A stretch of 64,000 bases of DNA from Fratercula arctica (GCA_947846985.1 CANTUZ010000006.1:49767207-49831206), one strand, 5' to 3'; positions 12,501-22,854 are shown, counted from the first letter of the stretch. Numbers and translations are program-made. The notes: generated by a model not told the origin, from the sequence alone.

Positions 12501-14728
12501 ATATTCTGCTGCAAGGACAGATCGATATCTGCATCTTCAAAGGAAAGCAAACAGCTCACAACAGGCCATTTCTACCATCCTGTACCATCACAAGGAAAAT
12601 TCTCTCCCAACTCCTGCAGTAATCCTCAAGGCCTGAGATCTAGTTATCCTTATTGGGGCCCAGGTGACAAGTAAGCAGCATGATCTCAAACACCTTCCCA
12701 TGCCTTACCTGAGCTGGAAGGGAGACAACCTGAGGTGGGGCAGGCTCAACCGAATTACTCATTCTGGCAGGTGCCGGGCAGCTATTGGCAGCATAGTAAT
12801 TTCGGAGTTTCTTACTGTGGTTTTTACCCTGTAAAGAGAACCCAGATTACCCACGGTCCTAATAATAGTATCTTACACTGAAAGAAAAAGGATCCAGAGA
12901 CCAAAACGAGAAAGTGGCCGTGAAGATGGCACCTCAGGTAAAGGAGCTGTCACTCGGAAAATAACATCTCTGAACTTGAGAGATGCTGCCATCCCCCCTT
13001 TTCACCAAAACGCTCATCACCTAGCACGACTGGGCCTCATTTTGAACTGATTTTCTCAAATCAGTAAGGTTACAATTAGTTCCTCAATCTGTTTCCATTG
13101 CACTTAAAACGAGTATTTTGTATTTTAAACATGAAACGTTAACTGCTTTGCATAGCTTTTTGATAAGCCTGAGCGCGCGCGTGTGCACACACACACACAC
13201 GCACACTCTTCTTTCCAGGAGATGGCAAGCATGAGTTAATCTCTAAAAAAAGTCTGCTTCGTATTTCATTTTCTCTTGGACAACATATACTATAGCTCTT
13301 TTTTGGTATTTTGAAAACCTGATAGAGCAACATGAGAGTATGCATATGCATTGCGGATATATAGTAAGGCATATGCATAAATGCAAGTTATGTACTATAA
13401 ATGCCCTTCTGTCCCCTTGTGGCAGAAATACTGCAGAAATCAGATGCTGAAGTGCAACGCTAATTCAACCTACCTCTTCACTGGCACAATACCACTTTTT
13501 CAGGGCCAACAGCAAATCTGAGATCTGGGTCTGGTGTCCTGAGGATATGGACAGCCACCCTTTTGGATTTGCTGGTGGAGAAAGTTACTATCTCCAACTG
13601 TCACACAAATGCAGCACTAGTGAGAGAGGGTACTAGTAAAATGGCGTAACACATGACTGTGAAATACTCAATCTCTCAGCAAAGAAGCATATGCAAATAG
13701 TCCCTAACCTATTTCAGACAAGTCAACCAGACCAGCCTGAACAAAATTCATTTTGTCTGAGCCCGTTCAGCTGATGCTGTCCAAAGCAGATGAGAGAAAG
13801 TTTGCGTAAGTGGCCCCATCAGCAGACCAGTCATGTGCATAATCTCGGGAAGGAGGCAGTGATGAGCACATGGTAGCAGCTCCCTTCCCTAATCCCTGGA
13901 TCCCTGCACTGCTGGATCCAGCAGAAAACAGCTGTCCAGGTCTTACAAAATCATGTCCGTGGAGTCAGAAGTTCTATTGAATGAGTGTACAGGTGGAAAA
14001 CAGATCGCATAAAACAAAGGAAAAGTATGTATAAGTGTCTGTCTTTCCACCCATGCCATCTTGGTATTACTTCTCTGTCCCTGTGGACAAAGTTTTCACA
14101 AAATACTCCACTGGTGACACCTTAAATGAAAGCCCTGCAGCATGTCTGAACGACCAGCAAATTCAAGCAGGGTGAAGATATGCCTACAGAGCAGTTCTAG
14201 CCACAGCCATCGGTTCATTAGATGGTGCAGAGGTTGCTTCAGACGAGTTAATTCAAACACTGCTGCTGGTGTGCAGCCACGTCAACGCAGCACTCAAAAT
14301 CCCCTTGAGAAGCTAAGTTAGTCCTCATGCATTAGCCCACACTCAGCTCTGTGCTACCACAGCAACGCTACTGGCACTGCACACACTGGCACAGGTACCT
14401 CTACAGAAACTGCAGATGCAGCAGCCCTGAAAGCTGCGCCTCCTGCCACTCTCCTTACCTGGTAGTGAGCCTGGGCTTGTTGTGCTGAATTCAGAGTGAC
14501 ATTGCAAAGCTTACAGCACAGGGGCTTACATAGTTCCTCCAGCACAGGGTCCTGCTCCACCACCTTTGCAAGCTCTTCTTCTTGTGTGTGATGAAAAGAA
14601 GGCCCCAGTCCGAGAGATTTTGGTGGGGACAATGGTGAGCTGGGTCTTGGCCTTGTAGCCACTGACATAGGAAGAGATGAAGGCTTCTCAGGATGAGGAA
14701 GAAGTCCTGCTTGCTGTAGAAGAATCAT
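9374..14728 (-). CDS. ZMAT3: ZMAT3 (Wig-1), zinc finger matrin-type protein 3, complete spliced CDS
   Basis: Five minus-strand coding exons join in frame: 14728-14459, 12828-12709, 10933-10767, 10655-10555 and 9585-9374. They encode 289 residues plus TGA, the same length as the human protein as I recall it. Three matrin/U1-type C2H2 fingers are visible. The first starts CKLCNVTLNSAQQAQAHYQ at residue 72 and is split by intron 2. The second is CKLCDASFSSPAVAQAHYQ, about residue 145. The third is CSMCNAGASEEMEFRQHLE, about residue 247. ZMAT3 is a nuclear double-stranded/AU-rich RNA-binding protein, a p53 target that stabilises TP53 mRNA and influences splicing; that role is family knowledge. 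The start MILLQQAGLL matches the known N-terminus; an in-frame ATG upstream lies in intron sequence. All introns are GT-AG. The gene is head to head with PIK3CA. Confidence 0.97.
10555..10655 (-). CDS. ZMAT3: ZMAT3 coding exon 4 (linker)
   Basis: A 101-nt exon reading (S)DASDLGKRRARKEGNEYKMM then QNRRNVHTVQNNT, a basic linker between fingers 2 and 3. The acceptor is AATCTTCAG|GGATG and the donor is ACACAG|gtaact. The frame is kept across both junctions. Confidence 0.95.
10767..10933 (-). CDS. ZMAT3: ZMAT3 coding exon 3 (zinc finger 2)
   Basis: Begins MGSSKPGGRVILATENDYCK and contains the whole second zinc finger, ending LRLAEAQNNSFS. The acceptor is GCTGCTAG|ATGGG and the donor is TTCTC|gtaggt. 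The exon is 167 nt, leaving two bases of a split serine codon. A 111-nt intron separates it from the next exon. Confidence 0.96.
10934..12708 (-). other. ZMAT3: ZMAT3 intron between coding exons 2 and 3
   Basis: About 1.8 kb with GT-AG ends. I see no additional conserved exon, RNA gene or recognisable transposon in it. Confidence 0.8.
12709..12828 (-). CDS. ZMAT3: ZMAT3 coding exon 2 (residues 91-130)
   Basis: Exactly 40 codons, phase 0 on both sides. It begins GKNHSKKLRNYYAANSCP, completing zinc finger 1 with its second histidine, and ends in a proline-rich linker (EPAPPQVVSLPAQ). The acceptor is TTTACAG|GG and the donor is CAG|gtaagg. Confidence 0.97.
12829..14458 (-). other. ZMAT3: ZMAT3 intron between coding exons 1 and 2
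   Basis: About 1.6 kb. Its notable content is the alternating purine-pyrimidine tract at 13173-13206; otherwise there is no recognisable exon or mobile element. Confidence 0.8.
13173..13206. repeat. (GC)n(GT)n(CA)n alternating purine-pyrimidine microsatellite
   Basis: A 34-nt run in which purine and pyrimidine alternate without a break: GC units, then GTGT, then CA units with one GC interruption. It lies inside a ZMAT3 intron. Such tracts are known to favour left-handed Z-DNA and to be length-polymorphic. Confidence 0.9.
14459..14728 (-). CDS. ZMAT3: ZMAT3 coding exon 1 (residues 1-90)
   Basis: Encodes the N-terminus from MILLQQAGLL through a proline/serine-rich linker and an acidic EEELAKVVEQD stretch to the first half of zinc finger 1, ending AQAHYQ. 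The donor is CAG|gtaagg in phase 0. The exon extends upstream as 5' UTR to about 14784, where the minus strand has a pyrimidine-rich acceptor ending GGTCTAG. Confidence 0.97.
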
Positions 14729-14784
14729 TGGCCAAGAAGACGGTGGGCATGCTACTTCCGAAGGATGAGGAGTATTCTTCAGAT
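14729..14784 (-). other. ZMAT3: ZMAT3 5' UTR portion of the first coding exon (inferred)
   Basis: Minus-strand sequence just upstream of the ATG. Its upstream edge is placed at a good 3' splice site (TGTCTCTCTGGTCTAG|ATCTG). The reading frame stays open through it, but the only upstream in-frame ATG is part of the pyrimidine-rich acceptor, which supports translation starting at 14728. Confidence 0.55.
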
Positions 14785-17586
14785 CTAGACCAGAGAGACA
14801 CAAATGCTGAAATATGCAGCGCTAACAGGAACACTGATGAGCCAAGGGACAACTTCTGTAACTTCACTGCCTCTACTTTATGCCTTTTCACAATGCCAAG
14901 CAGGATAAAGTCAGTTTATAACACTCTACCCAACAGAAAGAGCAGCATCCTGGACAACCAGGGACAGATTAAGAGATACATGTGTAAGAAGTGTAGCGAA
15001 ATGTAGTTTTTAGTACCCCATGGCACCCTCCTGGACAGGTGGAGCAGATTCCTGACCACCCATAGTACCTGATCAACAGCACACACGGCCCATTGCTCCA
15101 CGACGGCGGGAAGATGCAACATACAACACCCACAGCACATACAGCTGCGTTAATGGGAATGGGAGGGATACAACCTTTAGCCATGTCCTCTTTTGGCAGC
15201 CTAAGGACAAGGTCACACTTTGAGATATAAACAAATATTACAGTGTATTACTGCCACTGATGACTTCAAAAACCCCAAATATTTCAAAGTAGATTTATTT
15301 TATATAGGCAGATATAAAATAAATACACACACACATACATCCCTAAAATACTCACAAAGACCTTCCTGAGGAAAGATGTCCTATGGTTAACTTTTCTCAA
15401 ATCAGTCAACAAAAGCAGAAGTGTGGGAATCAACCTGAGCACACCTTGTTGTACGCGGTCAGCTCCCAAGGGCTCTCTTCCATGGTCTTGTTGAATGACC
15501 TTGAGTTATTTCTCGTGTTTCCTGTACTAACTGCTACCAATGCAACATTTAAAACTGTATCATCTTCTTCTGCAAAATGGAGAGCCTATCCCATATTAAC
15601 CTTTATTCAATTATTTCTTGGTTAATTCAAGTTCTTAAAAGTAACCCTACATTTCCAACAAGGGGTTCCAAGAGGCTTATTTAATTAAAGTTTATAAATC
15701 ACATCTAAAGCCCGGATGAACATTCCTAGAATAATGCAGAGCAGTGGTATTATGAATCAAAGCACAGTTACTTTTGTTAATGTCGTATTAGCTTCTTATC
15801 ATAACAAATCCTGTTCATGGCTACGCTGGGATCGAGAGAAGCACTGTCTTGGCCTTTGCTGATCACTTCCAGCTAGTGCTGCATTGGTAGCCACCACGTT
15901 TACGTTATGGGCTTTGCTCATTTGTTTAAGCAAACAGTGAGCCACATCTACATTTTAAAATAACCCTTCTGGAAAATTAGGGAAAGGTAAATTAAACACC
16001 ACCTCAGAACTTTTTTCCTGAGTGGCTTTTGAAAACAGAATTTGACTTCACAGGCATTTAGGAACCTGGAGGAGCAGATAGCATTTATCTGGGATAACTT
16101 CTGGGATTTTCAATCTGCTAAAATTAGCAGGAGATAAATACCTTGCTACATTCAAGCTCTGGAAAATCCCAGTTGATGCCTGCATTTTTAGGTACTCTAT
16201 TACCTTTGAAAGTCTGGCTGCAGAGAGGTCTATGTTCTATTAACAAAAATAAAAAACAATTTAAAAAAGAGAAGAAAAAAATCAGTGGGACTAAAGCGCT
16301 CAGGTGACACAAGCATTTCTGAAATGTTTACCTCTAAAAACAGATTTCCAAATAACACAAGATTGAAGGCAATTTAGTTACTGCTAGTAACTAAAGGTAA
16401 GGACTTCTCTCCCAACATTCAGCACATTCATGATTAAGCAGAACTATGGACAAAGATTGTGCTGTCTTTAGTTTTCTCGGCTAGTACTCTGTAGACAATC
16501 CAATTGATTTCAGTGGGGCGACTAACAGAACAAGTTTATATTCATGATGGTTAAATACATTATGACGCAGGCCTATCAAGGCAGTTTAGATCAACTATGC
16601 AAGCAGGTAAGCACGCCATCCAATTTCAGACTTTTATTTCACCACCATAATGGGCCCTTTACCTTAAAACAGGAGTAAATTATAGCTAAATACTTCACAG
16701 AGCAATAGAAAGAAATCTACAGTAAATGGCAATTGGGATCCATCTGATTAATGTTGCATGAGTGTTTGTTGCATCAAGTCTTCCATAAGCAACTGTCATG
16801 GATGGGATTTGTCATATACAAGAGAGGACACAGTGCTTACAGGATCTGCATCCCCAAGGGAAAAGGCATAACGTAATATACTTAGAAAATCTTTAACTGG
16901 GAGGCTATTTACTGTTTCTTAAAGTAAACGGTAGACTGAAGATAAAATTAAGGCTGCATGGGCAATTTTAAAATTAGAACTTCTTGGCCTGGCATATGCA
17001 ACTGATTTTCTTCTAACGGTCATCTTTCATCATTGAAATTGCTCAAATTATGTTAATTTCTTTCTTACAGATACTATTTAAAAGGAAAAAAAAAAAGGAT
17101 CATGACTCAAATTCAGCTTATTTACATGTCACTTTCACCTCCACTGCTGGTTGCTACAGAGACCCTGTCCAGGAGAAGGTAACAAGACATCTTTGACTCC
17201 TCCTTTCCCTTCACATGAGAAGCTGCAAAATCTTTACACTACAAAATGGCAAAGGAACGAGGAACCTCCATCACCAAGGACCTAGAACGGTACAGCCCGA
17301 GGCAGGGTAGGACCTGCAGCTCTCCAGAGTGAGCTGAGGAGATATTGTGCCTCAAGAAAGCATCTCTCCGATCTCAGCCATGCCTCCTCCTACACGCCCT
17401 ACCAACTAGGATGTACTTTCACTCTGTGCCAGTTGTCCTCAGGTGGGTGGAAAGGAGACAGGCACACAGCCCTCTTCACTGCTTCCAGGTTGGGACATCC
17501 CAAGGGCAGCACTGAAGGAGGGGAGACAGCCTCTGTGCCTGTGCAGTACACAGCCTGGTAGTACTCAGGCACTGCTGGTGGCACAG

Positions 17587-17790
17587 ATCATAGAATGGTT
17601 TGGGTTGGAAGGGACCTTAAAGATCATCTAGTACCAACCCCCCTGCCCTGGGCAGGGACACCTCCCATAGACCAGGTTGCTTAAAGCCCCATCTAACCTG
17701 GCCTTGAACACCTCCAGGGACGGGGCATCCCCAGCTTCTCTGGGCAACCTGTTCAAGTGCCTCACCACCCTCACACGCACAAGTTCTGGG
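17587..17790 (-). mobile_element. CR1 LINE 3' fragment
   Basis: The plus strand starts ATCATAGAATGGTTTGGGTT and continues GGAAGGGACCTTAAAGATCA, the reverse complement of the diagnostic avian CR1 3' terminus. On the minus strand the sequence still translates in pieces to the C-terminal CR1 reverse-transcriptase motif (DAPSLEVFKARLDGALSNL). It is 5'-truncated, as most CR1 copies are, and lies in the first ZMAT3 intron. Confidence 0.95.
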
Positions 17791-18608
17791 AAAGAAACTG
17801 TACATCTGAGCACCATTTGGTGGGGAAGGCACATACACAATGTGACCTTCCTTGGCCAGAAGTGTAAATCACAACCAGGTATCTACGTGCCATGTGTTCC
17901 CACCAGAATTAGTTTTTAAATGCAGTCGAGGCAACTAATAACAGTGATAGAAATCTACACAAACGATGAACAAGTTGTGGGTGTGGTGTTTGTTTTTTTT
18001 CAAGACAGAAAGCATTTCTTCTCCAGTCCCCTTGTAACTCAAAACATTGACACCACTTAACCTAACTTTGACAGAAACTTTACCCTTGGCCACAGAATGG
18101 GAATAGAGAATGGTGGGGTCATTTTATAATGCTTCAGGGACTGAAGACAGCGTACCAAATTAGTATAATTTTTAAATATTTTATAATGCTGCAGGGATCG
18201 AAAACAAACACACATCACACACAATTCCACCTTACAGTGCAGGGCCCACTAACACTCTGCTGATGAGGATACATATTTAGAAACCCAGAAACAGAGGGCA
18301 TTAATCATCTCTTACGTCAATGGGGTATCAGAAACCATGCTGTAAATCCTGACATCCTAGCAGACATTTCTGCAAAGTTGCATGCCTTGCAGTCTTGGGG
18401 TCGGAGTCTAAGGAAAATAAATAAATAAATAAAAACCCTGGTATCTGTTACCTTGAAGTAACTGCAGCCTGAGGAAGAATTCCACAGAATTGGCAACGCA
18501 GAAATAAAGCCGGCACCAAGGAGAGGCAGACATCGCGATCCCCACCACCCAAGCAGCTTAAGCAACCCCTGAAAAGGGCAAAAACCCGTCGAATCCCCCG
18601 GTAAAACG

Positions 18609-18644
18609 GTACCCACCGGCAAAACCGTACCCACCGGCAAAACC
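18609..18644. repeat. 18-nt tandem duplication (two copies)
   Basis: The unit GTACCCACCGGCAAAACC occurs twice in perfect tandem, flanked by a partial third copy (GTAAAACG before, GCCACC after). It sits at the left edge of the CpG island. Confidence 0.9.
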
Positions 18645-18697
18645 GCCACCCCTCCCCGACCTGGTGCCACCCCTTCCCCCAGCCCCTGGGCACCTAC

Positions 18698-19010
18698 CGC
18701 GCACGGCCCCGGCCCCCTCTCCTTAGGCCGCTTCTCCCCCTCACGACTCCAGCCGCTACCCGAGGCCGCGGGAGGGCCGGGGCCGGCGAGCACGGCCGGT
18801 ACCGGGACCAGCTGCAGGAAGTGACCGCAACGCGGCGGGGCGGGGACTGCGGCGGAGGCTGCGCGGCCGGGTCGGGCCGCGATGGGCCGAGACGGGCCGG
18901 TACCGGTACCGGCCCGTCTCGGCCGGTCTCGGTCCATCGCGGCCTGGCCCGACCCGTCGGGTGTCAGAGAAGTCAAAAAAAAAACCATCAAGGAGCGGGC
19001 GCGGAGGCTC
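18698..19010 (-). other. ZMAT3: Candidate non-coding first exon of ZMAT3
   Basis: The minus strand has a consensus-like donor (GCGCG|gtaggt) at 18698 within the CpG island, correctly placed and oriented to splice to the acceptor at 14784. The upstream edge is unknown and the value given is only a guess. No coding potential is claimed for it, although a long GC-rich open frame crosses the region. Confidence 0.4.
18885..18924. repeat. 40-nt perfect palindrome in CpG island
   Basis: Two 20-nt arms (GGCCGAGACGGGCCGGTACC and its exact reverse complement) abut with no spacer. Weaker complementarity continues outward to about 18871 and 18953 (GTCGGGCC ... GGCCCGAC, CGCGATGG ... CCATCGCG), with an extra GGTCTCGG copy on the right. 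It could extrude as a cruciform or fold as a hairpin in RNA. Confidence 0.95.
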
Positions 19011-19206
19011 GTTAGTGAGTTTACGACCATAAAGGGGGCAGCGGCAGAGTCTGTCAGGCCCCGTCCCGCCCGGAATCGCCGCACGGGCCCGTTATTCCCC
19101 TCAGAAACGGCGTTTTCCAGTCAGGCCCCGGTGCTGCGGGTACCAGGCAGCTCCGCTAGGGGGCGCTAGGGCGCCGGGGGTGAGAGGCGGGAAGCGGGCG
19201 GTGCGG

Positions 19207-19214
19207 TGACGTCA
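19207..19214. promoter_or_regulatory. CRE palindrome (TGACGTCA)
   Basis: A perfect cAMP-response element, the CREB/ATF binding sequence, in the centre of the CpG island between the two presumed first exons. It lies 11 nt before an ETS-type motif. Confidence 0.75.
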
Positions 19215-19224
19215 CGCCGTTCCG

Positions 19225-19231
19225 CTTCCGG
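19225..19231. promoter_or_regulatory. ETS-type motif CTTCCGG
   Basis: Reads CGCTTCCGGC, a standard ETS/GABP site often found at bidirectional housekeeping promoters. It is directly followed by GC-box sequence (GGGCGGGCGGGCG, 19231-19245) and a GCGCCATC stretch that could bind YY1. Confidence 0.6.
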
Positions 19232-19244
19232 CGGGCGGGCGGGC

Positions 19245-19490
19245 GCCATCCCCATCCGGGGTCAGGGCCCCCCGCTCCCTTCCTGTTATTGCCCGTGAGG
19301 GAGGCGGCTCTGTGGGGGCGCCGTTTCCGCCAGCGCCGCGGGGACGGTCACCCGGCGAGGGGTGCGGTGGTGGCGGCGGTTGAAGGGCTTGCGAGTGCGG
19401 CGGGGCGCTGCCCGGCCCGGCCCGGCCCGGCCCGTCGGGGCGGCGGCGGCGGCGGCGGCTGCGGGCCCGGTCGGAGGCCGCGCCTGTGAG
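19245..19490 (+). other. PIK3CA: Candidate non-coding first exon of PIK3CA
   Basis: A strong donor, TGTGAG|gtgagt, lies at 19490/19491 downstream of the CRE/ETS/GC-box cluster and in the right orientation to join the acceptor at 36604. The exon would be very GC-rich, with four CCCGG units at 19411-19430 and six CGG units at 19441-19458. The upstream boundary is a guess. Confidence 0.45.
19411..19458. repeat. CCCGG and CGG short tandem repeats
   Basis: CCCGG repeats four times (19411-19430), followed after a short gap by six CGG units (19441-19458). Together with neighbouring G runs these could form stable RNA structure in a PIK3CA 5' UTR. Confidence 0.85.
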
Positions 19491-22400
19491 GTGAGTGAGG
19501 CGGCGGGGCGGGGGGGGGCGGATCGTCCTGGCTCTGCCGGGGCTGGACAGCGCTCTCTGGGGCGTCGAGGGGCTTCCCGGTCCTCTGGCCGGGCGGTGGC
19601 GGAGGGGAGCGCCGCGTTCTGTGGGCTGCGGGGCGTCTGGCTCGTCCCTGACAGCCGCAGGGGGAAGCACCACCCTCGGGTGGCTGGAGGGGGGTCAGAG
19701 CGCGGCTGCTTCCCTCGCCCGGGAGAGCTCCGGGGTGTTCCTCTGCCGAATCCTGCTCTCTGGGTCTTCATTCGTATGGACGCGACCCGGCAGAGGAATA
19801 ACTAGCGATTTGTTGTTTTCGACTGTGCCTCCCCCAGCCCCGAAATATAGCTGTTTTCTGTAAGTATGTTTCAGCAGCTCTTGTGATGGAGGGTATATAA
19901 GCTTACGGTTGGGCTAGTTGGTGGCACCGGGAGCAGAGCCTCCTCCGACTGGGTGTGTGTGTGGATCGGTGGCATGCCATCTCCTATTCCCGGCTGCAGT
20001 CGGTTACGGTGGCAGCCTCACATCTATGCTTCCTGTAAAAACTCCGTTCTTACCTCATACTATCCAGAGATCTATTTTTATTGATGCTAAATATGAAACT
20101 GCTATTTCTTACCAGTACTCATGTATTTTCTAGTAGACTCAATGTTAACAAAACTGTGACCAAACTAATACAAACTGCATGTTTGTTTTTCTTTGGGGGG
20201 TTTGTTGCTGTTTTCAGCATTCCTCAAGTTATTAAGGTATCAGACCTGTTACTTCTGCTGTTGTTACTGGTATGTCTCTAAACTTTTTTTCCTCTGTAAC
20301 TCTTTCCTTGTTGACTTTAAAAATGTGATTGAACAGAGGTTGCTTTATAAACAGTGCATATTCAAAACAAGGAAAGTATGTGTTTAAAAGTGGACAGTAT
20401 GGGCTATAAAGCTTTGCTTGAGTTAATTCTGCAGTTAGGAGTGTTCTGTAGCAAACTTGTCAAGGAGCAGTAAACTGGATTCTGGATCTGGATTTTGTAG
20501 TACTTAATAGAAGAAATCTGAGCTCTGTTCTGTTAGTTACTTGTACCTTCACATCCCTGCTTTAAGCTATAGCAGGCTTTCTAATTCGTCACATTGGATA
20601 AAGTTAGAAACTTTCCCATCATGACCTGAATCATTCTCCTACCTCACAATTAATTTATAGAGATGTTCTCATACTTGTTGCTTCAGCTGCTTCCATGCTG
20701 CAATTCTATAATGCAGTGTAATAATCAAAGTCCACCTCTTGTTGTGTGTAAACATTGTTAGTTCCTAGGAATATTCCAGTATTTGGGATGATGGCATTTA
20801 ATGGTTTGACTGCTGTGGGGAACTGACTAGATAAACTGTTCTGAAATAAAGCCCTGTGTGAACTTAAAGTTTCATGATAAATGACTTCATTCTCAAACAA
20901 TAACATTGGCAAACTTTTCCAGAGTGGTTAGTTATTTGGAAGCATATTTTAGCCAATGTCATCATGTAGGCAAACCACACACCAACCGAACTCTAGTGTT
21001 TGAAGAGGAATTTATGAAACCACACAATTCCTTATGTGATCCGTGAAATATTCTGCTTTTTCATTAGGATAGTGAATATGACAGCTTCAGAGCTGCAGTT
21101 AGAGTTTGACTGGAGCAGATGCTCCGCATTTCATAGGTGTTAACTTGATGCCATTTTTAGCAAACTGGAGACAGTGTTTCACGTTTGTGTTTTTTTCAAA
21201 GCACACTAAGCCCAGCCTACAAGTCCATGCCAAGGTGTTTCAGTTGTTCGCTGCTTCAAGTTGTCCATGTTAGTGGCAAATTTATTTTGCTTCTTGTTGT
21301 AGTTTACTTGCATAAATAATGAAACTGAGTGGTGCTTTTTTTTTTCTGGAGTATTCTTTGGGAAAGGTGGTGTAGCTGAGCTGTTTACAAAGCAATTGTG
21401 CTTTATTGGAAGTCATAAAGTAGTTCAATACTTGGTTAACTCTTTCTCTGAGGATCAGGCTATTCCTGCTTTATGGAAGCAAATGGGGGATACTTCTTCC
21501 TGGGTAACCCACTTAAAAGTTGCTGGAAGCTTTAGAATAGGAATTTCTACAACAAGCAAGGGTGTCATGCTTTACCATCGTGCCATCTCACAAGACCAAG
21601 TATATCGTCGAGGTTTCCAGTTATTGGAAGAACATCACACCTTTAAAAGCTGTTATCACGTAAAGAATGGACTTTCTGATCACAGTTGTTCCTCAGGTTC
21701 AAATGTGTAGTGTGCTTTGTAATGGCTTGGTCATGCGTAATACAGTTTTGAAAACCCTTGATGATCATAACAGTTTTAACTCAGAATTTAAAGTTATCTG
21801 TAAATGGCTAGACAACAAGCTTAAGGCTGGCATTTAGCCTGCAAAAACTGCTTTCTTAATTTTGTACATAAATAGTCAGTTAGTTATGTAGGCTTCTAGA
21901 CTTCTGGTGCAGATTCTCCTAGGTACCAGGAATACTCAGATATCTGAACACCTTGCAAATATCAGTCACTTCCAAATAGAAAACTGTCGCTATTGCTTTT
22001 CTTGCCTGTTCTGGGGGGAAAGGAAATTGGGATGATGATACATTAATTCCAAATCATACAAGAAATACTAGGATCTTGTAAGCGGGTATCATGTAGGTTT
22101 GCTTTGCCTAGTTGAGTGCACTAATCAAGGTTAACAAAGGTTGTAGTTAATAGGACATTTGAAAAATGTTGTATTTGGGTGAGGGGAAGCTAAGATTTTT
22201 TTGAACCCTGATACTGGTGAGGAAACATTTTTATGGTTTATAACTGAAGCAGGAATAATACTGCAAAAATTAGTCTTTTCAGTTTATTCTTAACATACCA
22301 TTATAAAACTAAGGTTTTGTCTTATTACTCACTGTTTTGCAATTACTGAAAAATGTGTGAAGTCTAGTAAATCTCTGAGTTGAGGAAAAATGTGCCATAT

Positions 22401-22854
22401 GTGCCTTTTTTGTGTGCGTGATTGAGTTTGAGGGGGAGCATTAGGGAAAGAATAAGAGTTCGTACTTTGGCTAACTGAAGAAACAGACTCGCAGCTTGTA
22501 GTGTAAGCTAAGGTAGGGTTTGTCGGGGTTTTTTGCAGCTTTTTATGCATTGTATTCTATGCTTGCAGGAGTTTTGTCTTATCCTTTTAAAAAGCCAGAC
22601 ATCTAGTTGCTCCAAGTGATGATGCCTGTCTGAAACTGTGGCTACATCTGGAAGAGGCCACAAAAATATTTACGCTAAAACTGGATGGGAAGTTTCTTTT
22701 GCCCTTTAAACTGAATGTGTCATGGCAAAGAATTCTGCTACAAGTTTCTCTTTGTAATATCCTGATCCAAATGTGAGCAGTGGAGAGAGGGAATATAGAT
22801 TTGTTTCTCTTAGTATTTATTTGGACACCAAATACATGTGAAGTGTTTTGAGTA

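Larger units (their letters stand above)
14785..18697 (-). other. ZMAT3: First ZMAT3 intron (inferred)
   Basis: About 3.9 kb between the presumed non-coding first exon in the CpG island and the first coding exon. It contains one minus-strand CR1 fragment (17587-17790) and the 18-nt tandem duplication at 18609-18644. No other coding exon is visible. Confidence 0.55.
18590..19790. promoter_or_regulatory. CpG island, presumed head-to-head ZMAT3/PIK3CA promoter
   Basis: The only strongly CpG-rich and GC-rich block of the window. It contains CGG and CCCGG short repeats, GC boxes, a perfect CRE and an ETS site. ZMAT3 is transcribed leftward and PIK3CA rightward from its two sides, so it is the obvious location for both promoters. 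A splice donor for each gene can be proposed within it: GCG|gtaggt on the minus strand at 18698, and TGTGAG|gtgagt on the plus strand at 19490. Transcription start sites cannot be read from sequence. Confidence 0.8.

Noticed and set aside
14729..14803. Upstream in-frame ATG extending ZMAT3 by 25 residues
   Set aside because: That ATG sits in the pyrimidine-rich acceptor region before the exon, and the downstream MILLQQAGLL matches the known protein start.
17617..17840. Minus-strand open frames of about 70 codons near 17.7 kb
   Set aside because: They are the decayed C-terminus of the CR1 reverse-transcriptase ORF, not a host gene.
18317..19084. 255-codon minus-strand open frame across the CpG island
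   Set aside because: Long only because GC-rich DNA has few stops; it runs through the candidate ZMAT3 donor, the palindrome and simple repeats, and encodes low-complexity Arg/Pro/Gly sequence.
19212..19863. Several overlapping open frames on both strands in the CpG island
   Set aside because: Same GC-rich effect; all are Arg/Pro/Gly/Ala-rich without a recognisable domain.
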